NCBI GenBank assembly: GCA_019429275.1
Contig: JAHYJC010000002.1
Span: 98,634 to 162,633, forward strand
Length of the DNA stretch: 64,000 bases
Origin: Lentimicrobium sp.
Lineage (GTDB): Bacteria > Bacteroidota > Bacteroidia > Bacteroidales > Lentimicrobiaceae
Reading direction: 5' to 3'
Position 1 is the stretch's first letter, and each line of letters opens with the position of its first letter. Below, one piece after another: positions 1-8,745 of this stretch. The notes beneath the pieces are model-generated. The model was not told the origin of the DNA, ran no database searches, and saw only the letters and a program-made list of their open reading frames with translations. The translations under genes were made by a program, and so were the position numbers.

Positions 1-1
1 C

Positions 2-39
2 AAAGGGTATGTCAGATAATGGTATACCCTTTATTTTTT
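2..39 (+). terminator. Rho-independent terminator at the left edge
   Basis: A 9-bp stem, AAAGGGTAT (2-10) against ATACCCTTT (24-32), is followed by a T-rich run. It probably ends a plus-strand gene lying to the left of the window. Confidence 0.75.
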
Positions 40-109
40 CTATTTCCAACATTAATAAATATATAAAAACATACTGCCTCCCGAATTAACCAACAGATAC
101 TCTACAACT

Positions 110-520
110 ATGGATTCCGAACTCGAAAAAACCTTCACCTTTTTCAGATTTGAAGATTTAAGGATTTACAACAAATCACTTGATTATATTGGATGGTTGA
201 TCCTCCACAGTGATTTATTTCCCAATGATACTCATTCCGGAATAGGAAGTCGGTTCAGCTTGTCAGCTCAGGCAATTGCACTTAATATATCTGAAGGATC
301 AGCAAGAAACAAAAGCCAGTTTATTTACTACCTGAAAATGGCCAAGAGTGCAGTAAGAGAATGTGTGGTATTTACTGCACTTGCTGGTAAATTAAACTAC
401 TTTACTCAGGATGAAGTAGATGAATCGCGTGGTCAGCTTATGGAAATGACAAAAATGATAGGTGCTCTCATTGGCTCACTGCAAAGGGCAGCCGATCTGA
501 GTCCTGAAGATCCCGATTAA
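110..520 (+). CDS. Four-helix bundle protein (S23 / 23S rRNA intervening-sequence family)
   Basis: A 136-aa protein of the small four-helix-bundle family first seen encoded in intervening sequences of 23S rRNA genes and related to the Avd accessory protein of diversity-generating retroelements. What I see is the family signature: FRFEDLRIYNKSL near residues 12-24, a central ALNISEGSAR (about 57-66), then a helix with YYLKMAKSAVREC. The acidic tail PEDPD follows the last helix. No rRNA gene or reverse transcriptase is in view, so this is a stand-alone copy. Such free-standing copies are common in Bacteroidota and their role is unknown. The gene sits alone between the edge terminator and DUF1015. 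Confidence 0.85.
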   Translation: MDSELEKTFTFFRFEDLRIYNKSLDYIGWLILHSDLFPNDTHSGIGSRFSLSAQAIALNISEGSARNKSQFIYYLKMAKSAVRECVVFTALAGKLNYFTQDEVDESRGQLMEMTKMIGALIGSLQRAADLSPEDPD

Positions 521-569
521 ATAACTTCAAATGTGCCACCTTCTCTGTTAATTTTTGTCAAATAAATTT

Positions 570-577
570 TATTTTTG
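570..577 (+). promoter_or_regulatory. Bacteroidota -7 box (TATTTTTG) upstream of DUF1015
   Basis: TATTTTTG fits the TAnnTTTG -7 consensus of Bacteroidota promoters and lies about 100 bp before the start at 678. No well-spaced -33 TTTG is visible, so the call is moderate. Confidence 0.45.
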
Positions 578-677
578 CCTTTGATTTGACCTCTCTGCTA
601 ACAATAAAAATGTAATGAGGGGTTAAAATATTTTTCATAACATTTTAACTTCATAAAATAAAGCAAACCAATTAATT

Positions 678-1925
678 ATGGCGATTTTAAAACCATTCAA
701 AGGACTACGTCCACCTGTGGCAATTGTTCGTGAACTTGCATCGCGCCCTTACGATGTTCTGAATTCAAAAGAAGCAAGGATTGAAGCAGAGGGTAACCCC
801 TATTCACTTTTACACATCATTAAACCCGAAATCGATCTTCCGGTTGATCTTGATGAACATGACGAACAGGTTTACAACAAAGCACTTGAGAATTTTACCG
901 AATTTCAGAAGAAAGGCTGGCTTGTTCAGGACGAAAAAGACTTTCTGTATATTTATGCTCAAACCATGAATGGGAAAACCCAGTATGGCATTGTGGGTTG
1001 TGCAGGAGTAGAAGATTATATGAACGGAATTATAAAAAAGCATGAGCTTACCCGCAAGGATAAAGAAGAAGACCGCATGAAACATGTTCGCATCACCAAT
1101 GCCAACATGGAACCTGTTTTCTTTACCTATCCATCGATGCCGGCAATTGATGAAATTGTAAAACATGTAGTAGAATCTCAGGACCCTGAGTATGATTTTA
1201 CTTCCGATGATGGCTTTGGGCATCACTTCTGGGTAATCAGGGAAAAGTCAACTATTGATAAGCTGGTTAATCTTTTCTCAAAAGTTCCATTCACTTATGT
1301 AGCTGACGGTCATCACAGAACTGCAGCAGCTGCGCTTGTTGGGAACGAAAAAAAACAGAGCAATCCAAATCACACTGGCAATGAAGAATATAATTTTTTC
1401 CTGGCAGTTCATTTTCCATCAGATCAGTTGACCATCATAGATTATAACCGGGTTGTCAAGGATCTGAACGGACTCTCAACCCATGATTTTATTCACCGGC
1501 TGTCGGGACTATTTGACATTGCAGAAAAAGGGACTGAAATTTACAAACCTGAAGCATTGCACAATTTCAGCATGTATCTCGAAGGTAAATGGTACTCACT
1601 CACTGCAAAACCCGGCACTTACAACGATAATGACCCGATTGGTGTGCTGGATGTAACTGTACTTTCGGAACACATACTCGGTAAAATTCTGGATATCAAA
1701 GATCTAAGGACCTCAAAACGGGTTGATTTTATAGGAGGTATCAGAGGACTTGGAGAGCTTAAAAAACGAGTTGATAGCGGAGAAATGGCTGCAGCATTTG
1801 CACTTTACCCGGTATCATTAAAACAATTGATCGATATTGCTGATTCTGGCAATATCATGCCTCCCAAAACTACCTGGTTTGAGCCTAAATTACGCAGTGG
1901 ACTCGTCGTTCATTCTCTCAAATAA
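678..1925 (+). CDS. DUF1015 family protein
   Basis: A 415-aa cytosolic protein of the DUF1015 family. It opens with the typical KPFKGLRPP segment. It carries KHELTR plus a downstream acidic/basic run (about 120-133) and the highly conserved VADGHHRTAAA motif (about 208-218), which is likely the active site. From family knowledge, members often sit beside serA and serC in Bacteroidota and have been linked to the ParB/sulfiredoxin-like fold of free serine kinases. That function is an inference here, since no ser genes are in the window. The next gene starts 13 bp downstream and the two probably share a transcript. Confidence 0.85.
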   Translation: MAILKPFKGLRPPVAIVRELASRPYDVLNSKEARIEAEGNPYSLLHIIKPEIDLPVDLDEHDEQVYNKALENFTEFQKKGWLVQDEKDFLYIYAQTMNGKTQYGIVGCAGVEDYMNGIIKKHELTRKDKEEDRMKHVRITNANMEPVFFTYPSMPAIDEIVKHVVESQDPEYDFTSDDGFGHHFWVIREKSTIDKLVNLFSKVPFTYVADGHHRTAAAALVGNEKKQSNPNHTGNEEYNFFLAVHFPSDQLTIIDYNRVVKDLNGLSTHDFIHRLSGLFDIAEKGTEIYKPEALHNFSMYLEGKWYSLTAKPGTYNDNDPIGVLDVTVLSEHILGKILDIKDLRTSKRVDFIGGIRGLGELKKRVDSGEMAAAFALYPVSLKQLIDIADSGNIMPPKTTWFEPKLRSGLVVHSLK

Positions 1926-1938
1926 AACAACAGAACAC

Positions 1939-2115
1939 ATGGAAACAACAGAAATCGTTTTAAAAACACTTGCCGCAGCGGGAAAACCTTTGAAAGGTGC
2001 CGAGATTGCAGAATTGGCCGGGATTGACAAAAAAGATGTTGATAATGCCATTAAAAAACTTAAGAAGGAAGATAAAATAACTTCACCAAAAGTTTGCTAT
2101 TATCAGCCAAAATAA
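1939..2115 (+). CDS. Small winged-helix DNA-binding-like protein
   Basis: A 58-aa protein read from ATG 1939. The longer open frame would overlap DUF1015 by about 90 bp and has no homology-like content before this Met. The sequence looks like a single winged helix-turn-helix: a helix (EIVLKTLAAAG), PLKGAEIAELAGIDKKDV as the HTH, a recognition helix with several lysines, and a short wing (KITSPKVCYYQPK). It is too short for a classical effector-binding regulator. It may be a stand-alone DNA-binding module that controls or works with the DUF1015 gene 13 bp upstream. The target is unknown. Confidence 0.75.
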   Translation: METTEIVLKTLAAAGKPLKGAEIAELAGIDKKDVDNAIKKLKKEDKITSPKVCYYQPK

Positions 2116-2139
2116 TGTAGAAATCATCACATAATTAAA

Positions 2140-2176
2140 CTGCCCGGGTCAAAAGCTGCGGGCAGCTTTATTTTGC
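2140..2176 (+). terminator. Rho-independent terminator after the DUF1015 operon
   Basis: CTGCCCG (2140-2146) pairs with CGGGCAG (2159-2165) and is followed by CTTTATTTTG. It sits between convergent genes. Confidence 0.75.
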
Positions 2177-2253
2177 CTGAAAAAGATAAACGATCAATCT
2201 CGTTAAAAAAATACAGAATAAAGATTTCAGAGATTAACAATAATATTTCCGGG

Positions 2254-4116
2254 TCAATAATTCATATACTCCCTGAACAACACCTGAAGGTAAGATTTCC
2301 CCTCCTTTACAATAGAATCCTGTAAGGATTCAGGAATGGTCATTTCGAAAAAATGATCTACCCTTGCATCATATGTAAAATGTCCGGCCTCAGGCCTGAT
2401 CCATCCCAGCCCCTCTTCAAACGAAAAATATGAGTATTGTTTTGTATATGGATTGAATAAATTTCGACTCCAGTGAAAATCAGAGGCATCCAGTTCCAAT
2501 TGTTTCAACAATGTTGTTGCCAGATCAGACTGATTGGCAAAACGGTTGATTAATGTACCCCGTAATTCAGGTTTTATCACATCACCAACAAACAACATTG
2601 GAATTTTATGGTAATTTGGAGTTGTAAATGACCAGTTGCGGTATGAGTTATGGCTATGATCTGCAACCAGAACAAACAAAGTATTTTTGTACCAGGGCTG
2701 TGTCTTTGCTTCGCGGAAATAGTTGCCCAGACACATGTCGGTGTAATAAGCTGAATTAATGTAGGGTTTTTCATTTTCACCCCAGTCAAGCACCTGCTCC
2801 ATGGGCTGATCGTAAGGTGAATGCGAACTCAAGGTAAAAAGTGCTGAGAAGAAAGGTTCCTTTTCCTGATTGAGATCTTTAAGTTGTCGTGAAAGTACAA
2901 ATTCATCATGGGCACCCAGCTTACCCTTCAGCACATCCTTTCCAAAATCCGACCCTTCTATAATTCTTTCAAATCCATTGTGAAGGATAAATCCCTTGAT
3001 ATTTCCATAAATCAACTGACCGCCAAAATAAAAAGATGTATGGTAACCCTGTTCAATAAGTTTATTCGTAATGGTTGGAAGTTTTGAAAATTTATCGGGC
3101 TGAACGGTTATGGATGAAATGGGATGGGCAGGAAAACCTCCGAGAATACTACCCATAGCCTGTTCGCTTCGGGGGCCCGTGGCCCATAAAGATGAAAACA
3201 AGATTCCCTCTTTTTCAAGTTTACGAAATTGAGGAGTTATGCCCGGCTCACCTCCCAACGATTCAATCAGATCGGCCGACCAACTTTCGAGAATAAGGAT
3301 TACTAAATTTGGGCGGTTTGTATTGAGTACACTGATGGTTGTGTCTTTTTCAACACTTAAAAGGGCTTTGACTCTTTCTGTTGCTTCGGTATCATCAAAC
3401 CAGGCATAGGGATTTTTACCGAAATTTTTATAATTTTCAATGATACTGATCGACAGGTTAAAACCTGAATTTACTGCCGCAAGATTGAGAATATTTTTCT
3501 GGGAGTAGTAAGATGCACTCTGGTTGATTGGAATCTGCTGTATTCCACCGCGGGCAGTAATAAACAGAGAAACCGGAACCACAAGCAAAAACAGTAAAGT
3601 AAAAACGAAATTGCGTGAAATCCTGGTCAGATCGGTATAAAACCACTTAAGATAAGCCCAATAACTCACCCCTGCTTTGATGAAAAATAAAGCCAGAAGT
3701 CCAAAAAACAACTTTGTTGAAATGGTATCATATACCTCGGTAGGATTGCTTAGATACGTAAAAGCTTTAACCGGAAGTTTGGTTTTCCACTCCGGATAAA
3801 TCCCCAGTTCTACCACCGTGAGCAGACAAAAAAGGAAAACACCGACAAATACGTAAATTTTATTGACCCGATTCAGCCATTGAGGAGAATAAATTGACTG
3901 AACCAGGAGGATTGCAAATGGGAAAAACATAAAGTATGCGGCAGTGGCAAAATCAAGCCTCAATGCATGCCAATAAGAATCCAGAGCCATAACAAAACCA
4001 ATGCCTTCAATACTCAGGAGATTGTAATTGTAAATCAGAAAAAATGTCCTGGAAAAGGCAAACAACAACATCCAAAATAAAAATTGTTTCGCAAAAGAAA
4101 TTATGATATATTTCAT
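2254..4116 (-). CDS. LTA synthase-like membrane sulfatase (phosphoglycerol transferase family)
   Basis: A 620-aa inner-membrane protein. The N-terminal 190 residues hold about five hydrophobic helices and the C-terminal half (from about 268) is an alkaline-phosphatase/sulfatase-type domain facing the periplasm. Metal-site features are visible: LESW with Glu277, the GPRSEQ segment with Ser317 where LtaS-type enzymes carry the Thr/Ser nucleophile, and VADHSHNS with Asp486-His487. Family members transfer phosphoglycerol or phosphoethanolamine onto glycans or lipids. Gram-negative versions resemble OpgB or the Eptases. The substrate here is not known. The gene is monocistronic, converging with DUF1015 and diverging from the GT39 operon. 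Confidence 0.85.
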   Translation of the reverse strand: MKYIIISFAKQFLFWMLLFAFSRTFFLIYNYNLLSIEGIGFVMALDSYWHALRLDFATAAYFMFFPFAILLVQSIYSPQWLNRVNKIYVFVGVFLFCLLTVVELGIYPEWKTKLPVKAFTYLSNPTEVYDTISTKLFFGLLALFFIKAGVSYWAYLKWFYTDLTRISRNFVFTLLFLLVVPVSLFITARGGIQQIPINQSASYYSQKNILNLAAVNSGFNLSISIIENYKNFGKNPYAWFDDTEATERVKALLSVEKDTTISVLNTNRPNLVILILESWSADLIESLGGEPGITPQFRKLEKEGILFSSLWATGPRSEQAMGSILGGFPAHPISSITVQPDKFSKLPTITNKLIEQGYHTSFYFGGQLIYGNIKGFILHNGFERIIEGSDFGKDVLKGKLGAHDEFVLSRQLKDLNQEKEPFFSALFTLSSHSPYDQPMEQVLDWGENEKPYINSAYYTDMCLGNYFREAKTQPWYKNTLFVLVADHSHNSYRNWSFTTPNYHKIPMLFVGDVIKPELRGTLINRFANQSDLATTLLKQLELDASDFHWSRNLFNPYTKQYSYFSFEEGLGWIRPEAGHFTYDARVDHFFEMTIPESLQDSIVKEGKSYLQVLFREYMNY

Positions 4117-4151
4117 TTTCAGAGAATAATCGAATGGCTAATAAAAGTGAA

Positions 4152-4159
4152 CAAAATTA
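4152..4159 (-). promoter_or_regulatory. -7 box (TAATTTTG) of the LTA synthase-like gene
   Basis: CAAAATTA on the plus strand reads TAATTTTG on the minus strand, matching TAnnTTTG, 36 bp upstream of the start codon at 4116. Confidence 0.5.
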
Positions 4160-4232
4160 CTCAAAGTTTCAGGATCTGAACTACCCGTATTCATGATGGT
4201 AATAATTTTTATTTTCACTTGACCGGAATATT

Positions 4233-4240
4233 TATTTTTG
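4233..4240 (+). promoter_or_regulatory. -7 box (TATTTTTG) of the GT39 operon
   Basis: TATTTTTG lies 19 bp before ATG 4259. It overlaps the upstream TTG (4238) that a longer reading would use as a start, which supports the ATG at 4259. Confidence 0.55.
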
Positions 4241-4258
4241 TTGAACAAACAAAGGAAT

Positions 4259-5869
4259 ATGTCAAAATACTTAAACAGAATAAAGAATAACCCGAATTAC
4301 CTGTTCGGAATAATTATTCTGATGCTTCCCTTTGTGCTTTTTTTGAACCTTGGTTTAATGCCACTGATTTCCGATGAACCCACCCGGGCAATAGTTACAC
4401 AGGAGATGATCATTTCGGGAAACTACATAACGCCAACCATCAATGGTGAATTTTACTATAACAAACCTCCAATGTTTAACTGGATTCTGGCAGGGTTCAT
4501 CCAATTGTCAGGACGACAGAATGAGTTTATACACAGACTGCCAACGGTTATTTCATTGATTCTGATGGGTGTGATTTTATATTTTTTTTCCAGAAAATCT
4601 TTAGGCCGAAATTATGGTATAATTACTGCACTTATGTGGATAACTTCTGCACGAATCCTATTCTGGGACTCATTTCAGGGCCTTATTGATATTACCTACG
4701 CTTTGGTAACCTTTGCATCATTTGTAGCACTTTTTCAATATTCTCAGCATAAAAAATGGTTGCTGATGTTTGTAATAACCTGGGGATTAACCGCTGTCGG
4801 ATATCTGATGAAAGGATTGCCATCTTTGGCTTTTCAGGGCTTTAGTATGTTAGTTTGGCTTGCGTATGAAAAGAATTTACGCAAACTATTTTCGTGGCAA
4901 CATCTGGCCGGAATTTCTGTCTTTCTGCTTTTCATAGGTGTCTATTACTATAATTATTTACAAACAAATTCGTTACAGGATGTTTTCGCCACATTGCTGG
5001 ATCAATCCAACCGGATAAAAGATAAGGATGGAACTTTTCTTAGCTGGGTAAGTCATCTGTTTGTGTTTCCGTTTGAAATGATTTATGAATTTGCCCCCTG
5101 GACCTTATTGCTTCTATTGCTGTTTGTTAAAAAAATAAGAGACCTTATTTTCAGGGACAAACTCATCATTTTCAGTATGTTGATTTTCCTTGCCAACATT
5201 TTTATTTACTGGGTATCTGCCGATATCAGGCCGCGTTACCTATTTATGCTTTTTCCCCTGTTGTTTATTATCCTTGCAAAAGCTTACCAATCTTCACAGG
5301 ATATAAAATCAGGAATTTCAAATTTTCTCAATATTGCCTTCTCAGTATTAGCATTTGCCGGAACATTCTCTCTTTTGGTTTACCTGTTCTGGAATGAGAC
5401 AAAACAGGCGACAGGCGTATGGATTATTATTCCATTTTTGTTTATCATTTCGCTTGTTGCTGCAATACTTTCAATAAAACAAAAAAAACACAATCTACTA
5501 TTTTTGATAATTGTATTACTTGCCGTCCGAATTGGTTTCAATACCTTCAACCTTCCGGCACGTTACAATTCGTATCCCGATGCCGATTATCGGGAAGGAG
5601 AAATTATTACAGGCCGGATTATTAAAGGAAATGAGGCTTATATTCTTGGTAATACTCCGTTTAATCACGATGCTTCATTCTATATTTCACGCGAAAGTGG
5701 CCAAATCATAAAAAGGACATGGGAAATATCGGAGAATGAAACATATTATATAACCGATGAACAAAATCTGTCTAATTTTGCAATCAATCCCGGCACATAT
5801 CAGTTAGTGCATAATTTTTCAATTAAATTATACGAAACACAACTTTACCTTATAAAAATGCCACTATGA
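4259..5869 (+). CDS. GT39-family (ArnT/PMT-like) integral membrane glycosyltransferase
   Basis: A 536-aa polytopic membrane protein with about 11-12 hydrophobic helices. After the first helix comes an acidic SDEPTRA segment in the first periplasmic loop, then the NKPPMFNW motif. Both are hallmarks of GT39/GT83 enzymes, which move a sugar from a polyprenyl-phosphate carrier to lipid A, core sugars or protein on the periplasmic side. ATG 4259 was chosen because it follows AAAGGA and the -7 box covers the upstream TTG. It is the first gene of an operon whose next gene is a GT2 that could make the polyprenyl-phosphate donor. Sugar and acceptor cannot be read from sequence. Confidence 0.85.
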   Translation: MSKYLNRIKNNPNYLFGIIILMLPFVLFLNLGLMPLISDEPTRAIVTQEMIISGNYITPTINGEFYYNKPPMFNWILAGFIQLSGRQNEFIHRLPTVISLILMGVILYFFSRKSLGRNYGIITALMWITSARILFWDSFQGLIDITYALVTFASFVALFQYSQHKKWLLMFVITWGLTAVGYLMKGLPSLAFQGFSMLVWLAYEKNLRKLFSWQHLAGISVFLLFIGVYYYNYLQTNSLQDVFATLLDQSNRIKDKDGTFLSWVSHLFVFPFEMIYEFAPWTLLLLLLFVKKIRDLIFRDKLIIFSMLIFLANIFIYWVSADIRPRYLFMLFPLLFIILAKAYQSSQDIKSGISNFLNIAFSVLAFAGTFSLLVYLFWNETKQATGVWIIIPFLFIISLVAAILSIKQKKHNLLFLIIVLLAVRIGFNTFNLPARYNSYPDADYREGEIITGRIIKGNEAYILGNTPFNHDASFYISRESGQIIKRTWEISENETYYITDEQNLSNFAINPGTYQLVHNFSIKLYETQLYLIKMPL

Positions 5870-6810
5870 GCAATCCAAAGCTTTCCATCATCATCTGCGT
5901 TTACAATGAGGAGCCCAACATTAAACCTTTAAATAATTGGATTAATGAGTCATTGGTTGGTTATGATTATGAAATAATTTATGTTGACGATGGCTCGACC
6001 GACCGTACAAAGGAAGAAATAAAATCTTTAAAGGATTCGAAGGTAATTTTGGTTGAGTTCAGAAAGAATTATGGGCAAAGTTCTGCTCTCTATGCAGGAA
6101 TAGATCAGGCAAAGGGAGACTTTCTTGTTACCATGGATGGCGATTTACAGAATGATCCAAGTGATATTCCAATGATGCTCAAACTGGCCGAAGATGAAGG
6201 CTGGGATCTGGTTACCGGCATCCGGAAAAACAGGCAGGATGGAATGTTTCTCAGAAAGTTACCGAGCCAAATCGCCAATTCAATCATCAGAAACAGCACC
6301 GGTGTTCATATAAAAGATTATGGTTGCACCCTGAAGGTTTTTAGAAGCGATCTGGCAAAAAATATAGGCCTTTATGGCGAACTTCACCGGTTTATACCCG
6401 TGCTGGCAAGCCTCGAGGGAGCCGCCATTACGCAGGTAGATGTAAAGCATCATGCACGCGAATTCGGAAAATCAAAATACGGCATAGGCCGTACCTTTAA
6501 AGTAATCAGCGATCTGTTGCTTATGCTCTTTTTTAAAAAATTCATGAGCAAACCCATGCACCTTTTCGGAGGAATCGGAGTACTATTTTTTCTCATTGGA
6601 TCAGTCATCAATACCTATTTTTTAATTGAAAAAATAATGGGCCACGACATCTGGGGAAAACCCATGCTTTTGCTCGGTATTCTTTTATTAATTGCAGGAA
6701 TTCAACTGATAACAGTCGGAATAATGTCGGAATTGCTTATGCGAACTTATTACGAATCACAGCAAAAGAGGCCTTATCAGATTCGTAAGGTTCATACTTT
6801 CAATGATTAA
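5866..6810 (+). CDS. Polyprenyl-phosphate glycosyltransferase, GT2 (ArnC/DPM1-like)
   Basis: A 314-aa GT2 enzyme. The GT-A catalytic domain occupies about 1-230, with YVDDGSTDRT near the nucleotide-binding site and MDGDLQNDP containing the DxD-type metal ligand. Two C-terminal transmembrane helices (about 235-255 and 265-290) are typical of ArnC, RgtE, GtrB and DPM1-type enzymes that load a nucleotide sugar onto undecaprenyl or dolichyl phosphate at the inner face of the membrane. The start overlaps the stop of the GT39 gene as ATGA, indicating translational coupling. It likely supplies the lipid-linked donor for GT39. A close paralogue in layout lies at 45245-46180 on the other strand. Confidence 0.88.
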   Translation: MSNPKLSIIICVYNEEPNIKPLNNWINESLVGYDYEIIYVDDGSTDRTKEEIKSLKDSKVILVEFRKNYGQSSALYAGIDQAKGDFLVTMDGDLQNDPSDIPMMLKLAEDEGWDLVTGIRKNRQDGMFLRKLPSQIANSIIRNSTGVHIKDYGCTLKVFRSDLAKNIGLYGELHRFIPVLASLEGAAITQVDVKHHAREFGKSKYGIGRTFKVISDLLLMLFFKKFMSKPMHLFGGIGVLFFLIGSVINTYFLIEKIMGHDIWGKPMLLLGILLLIAGIQLITVGIMSELLMRTYYESQQKRPYQIRKVHTFND

Positions 6811-7708
6811 GATTCCCGGATATATCAAAGCATTCCTCAAAATTGCAATTTCGGTTGCAGCACTTTACTATGTATTTACGAAGATAGATGTAAATGAGGT
6901 TGTCAGAATATTCCTGAATGTGAATTATTTTTGGCTGATAGCTGCAATTGTTCTGTTTGTTATCTCTAAATTTTTTTCATCCTTCAGGTTGAACCTTTTT
7001 TTTAAAAATATTGGCTTGGCACTTACCGATACAAGCAACCTCAGGCTTTATCTACTGGGAATGTATTACAATCTTTTTCTGCCCGGCGGTATCGGAGGAG
7101 ATGGTTACAAAATTTATCTGCTGAATAAAAAATTTCATATCAAGGTAAAGAAATTATTCTGGGCTGTACTTCTTGACCGAATTAATGGAGTTTTGGTATT
7201 GTTTATCATGGCCATGTTTTTGGCGACATTTCTTCCTGTTTCATCGGTTTATAAGGCACTGGCTTTGTCAATAATTCCGGTTTCATTTGCGGGCTATTAT
7301 TTTGCAACTCGCTGGTTTTTAAAAGATTTTCTACAGGGTATAATCAAAACCACCTCCTATTCCTTCGCAGTTCAATTTGCTCAGATTCTTTCAGCCCTTT
7401 TAATTCTTTATGCCAACCAAAATCAGAGCCACACTCTCTCCTACCTGTTTCTATTTCTTATTTCCTCTATTGTGGCAACACTACCAATTACCATAGGCGG
7501 CATTGGATCGCGCGAAATTACTTTCCTGCTCGGGGCTAAAATTATGCAACTCGATGTTCATCAGTCAATTGCACTTAGTTTGTTGTTTTATGTAATCACC
7601 GCCTTTGTTTCATTGTTTGGAATTTATTTTAGCTTGAATGAAAATGCTTTAAAGCTAAAACTAACAGAATCACTGATAGACAAAAACAAAGAAAATAAAT
7701 TTGAATGA
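6803..7708 (+). CDS. Lysylphosphatidylglycerol synthase TM-region / UPF0104 flippase-like membrane protein
   Basis: A 301-aa protein with about 8 transmembrane helices, matching the UPF0104 family related to the membrane half of MprF. Conserved family pieces are visible: NLFLPGGIGGDGYK near 92-105 and PITIGGIGSREITF near 230-243. UPF0104 proteins often sit beside polyprenyl-phosphate glycosyltransferases and may act as flippases or accessory transporters for the lipid-linked sugar; this role is inference. The start overlaps the GT2 gene by 8 bp and the end overlaps the epimerase by 4 bp, so the four genes are certainly co-transcribed. Confidence 0.85.
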   Translation: MIKIPGYIKAFLKIAISVAALYYVFTKIDVNEVVRIFLNVNYFWLIAAIVLFVISKFFSSFRLNLFFKNIGLALTDTSNLRLYLLGMYYNLFLPGGIGGDGYKIYLLNKKFHIKVKKLFWAVLLDRINGVLVLFIMAMFLATFLPVSSVYKALALSIIPVSFAGYYFATRWFLKDFLQGIIKTTSYSFAVQFAQILSALLILYANQNQSHTLSYLFLFLISSIVATLPITIGGIGSREITFLLGAKIMQLDVHQSIALSLLFYVITAFVSLFGIYFSLNENALKLKLTESLIDKNKENKFE

Positions 7709-8649
7709 AAAATATTTTCATAACCGGAGTGGCCGGCTTTATAGGTTCGAATCTTGCAATGACCATGCTGCAGCAAGGTTACACCGTTTCAGGAATCGAT
7801 AATTTTGATGCATTCTATGATCCGGCAATCAAGCGAAAAGCAGCAGCCAAACTTGAGATTTACCCCGCATTCAAATTATTTGAAGGAGATATAAGAGACC
7901 GCAAAACCCTGGATCAGATTTTTGAATCTTCAAGACCTGATTTAATCATACATCTGGCTGCCCGTGCAGGTGTGAGACCTTCTATTGAACAGCCGGAGCT
8001 CTATTATGATGTCAATGTCAGCGGAACTTTAACATTACTGGAAGCAATGCGAAAAGCCGGATTAAAAGATATGCTTTTTGCCTCTTCTTCATCTGTTTAT
8101 GGGAATAATGAAAAAACTCCGTTTCATGAGGATGATACTGTTGACAATCCGATTTCACCATACGCTGCCACTAAAAAATCAGGTGAACTGCTTTGCTACA
8201 CCTACCATCATCTTTATAAGTTTAACATTTGGTGCCTGAGATTTTTTACAGTATACGGACCCGGGCAACGACCTGAAATGGCCATTCAGCAGTTTGGAAA
8301 TAAAATTGCATCGGAACAACCGATTACATTATTTGGTGATGGAACCAGCCGTCGCGACTATACTTTTGTTGAAGATATTGTTGCCGGAATCACAGCTTCA
8401 GCTGAAAAGCTTAAAGGTTATGAAATAATAAACCTTGGCAACAGCAAAACCATTTCTCTAATTGATCTTGTGCAGAATATTGAAAAGGTGCTGGGTAAAA
8501 AAGCCAAAATTGTATGGCAACCAAAACAACCCGGAGATGTTGAAATCACCTTTGCTGACATCAGCAAAGCGAAAAAACTACTTAGCTATAAACCTGATTA
8601 TCCTGTAATTAAAGGTTTAAAAAAAATGTTTGAAAAACAGGGAATGTAG
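7705..8649 (+). CDS. NAD-dependent epimerase, UDP-glucuronate 4-epimerase-like
   Basis: A 314-aa extended SDR. It shows the Rossmann motif TGVAGFIGSN (about 7-16), the ASSSSVYG strand with the catalytic Ser, and YAATK as the YxxxK pair. RAGVRPSIEQP and FFTVYGPGQRP are typical of UDP-glucuronate 4-epimerases rather than GalE. If correct, it turns UDP-GlcA (from Ugd at 48431) into UDP-GalA. Being last in the GT39/GT2/UPF0104 operon, with an ATGA overlap, it would supply the nucleotide sugar that GT2 loads on polyprenyl phosphate. GalE-type activity remains possible. Confidence 0.8.
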   Translation: MKNIFITGVAGFIGSNLAMTMLQQGYTVSGIDNFDAFYDPAIKRKAAAKLEIYPAFKLFEGDIRDRKTLDQIFESSRPDLIIHLAARAGVRPSIEQPELYYDVNVSGTLTLLEAMRKAGLKDMLFASSSSVYGNNEKTPFHEDDTVDNPISPYAATKKSGELLCYTYHHLYKFNIWCLRFFTVYGPGQRPEMAIQQFGNKIASEQPITLFGDGTSRRDYTFVEDIVAGITASAEKLKGYEIINLGNSKTISLIDLVQNIEKVLGKKAKIVWQPKQPGDVEITFADISKAKKLLSYKPDYPVIKGLKKMFEKQGM

Positions 8650-8745
8650 AAAGGTTTTGAGTAAACTAATTTCAACTATCAACCATCTATACTGTTAAAT
8701 TTAATCTACTGTAAAAGCTGATTAATCTCTGAAAACCGAAACTGC

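Noticed and set aside
810..1226. A 138-aa minus-strand frame inside DUF1015
   Set aside because: It is antisense to conserved coding sequence with no promoter or family motif.
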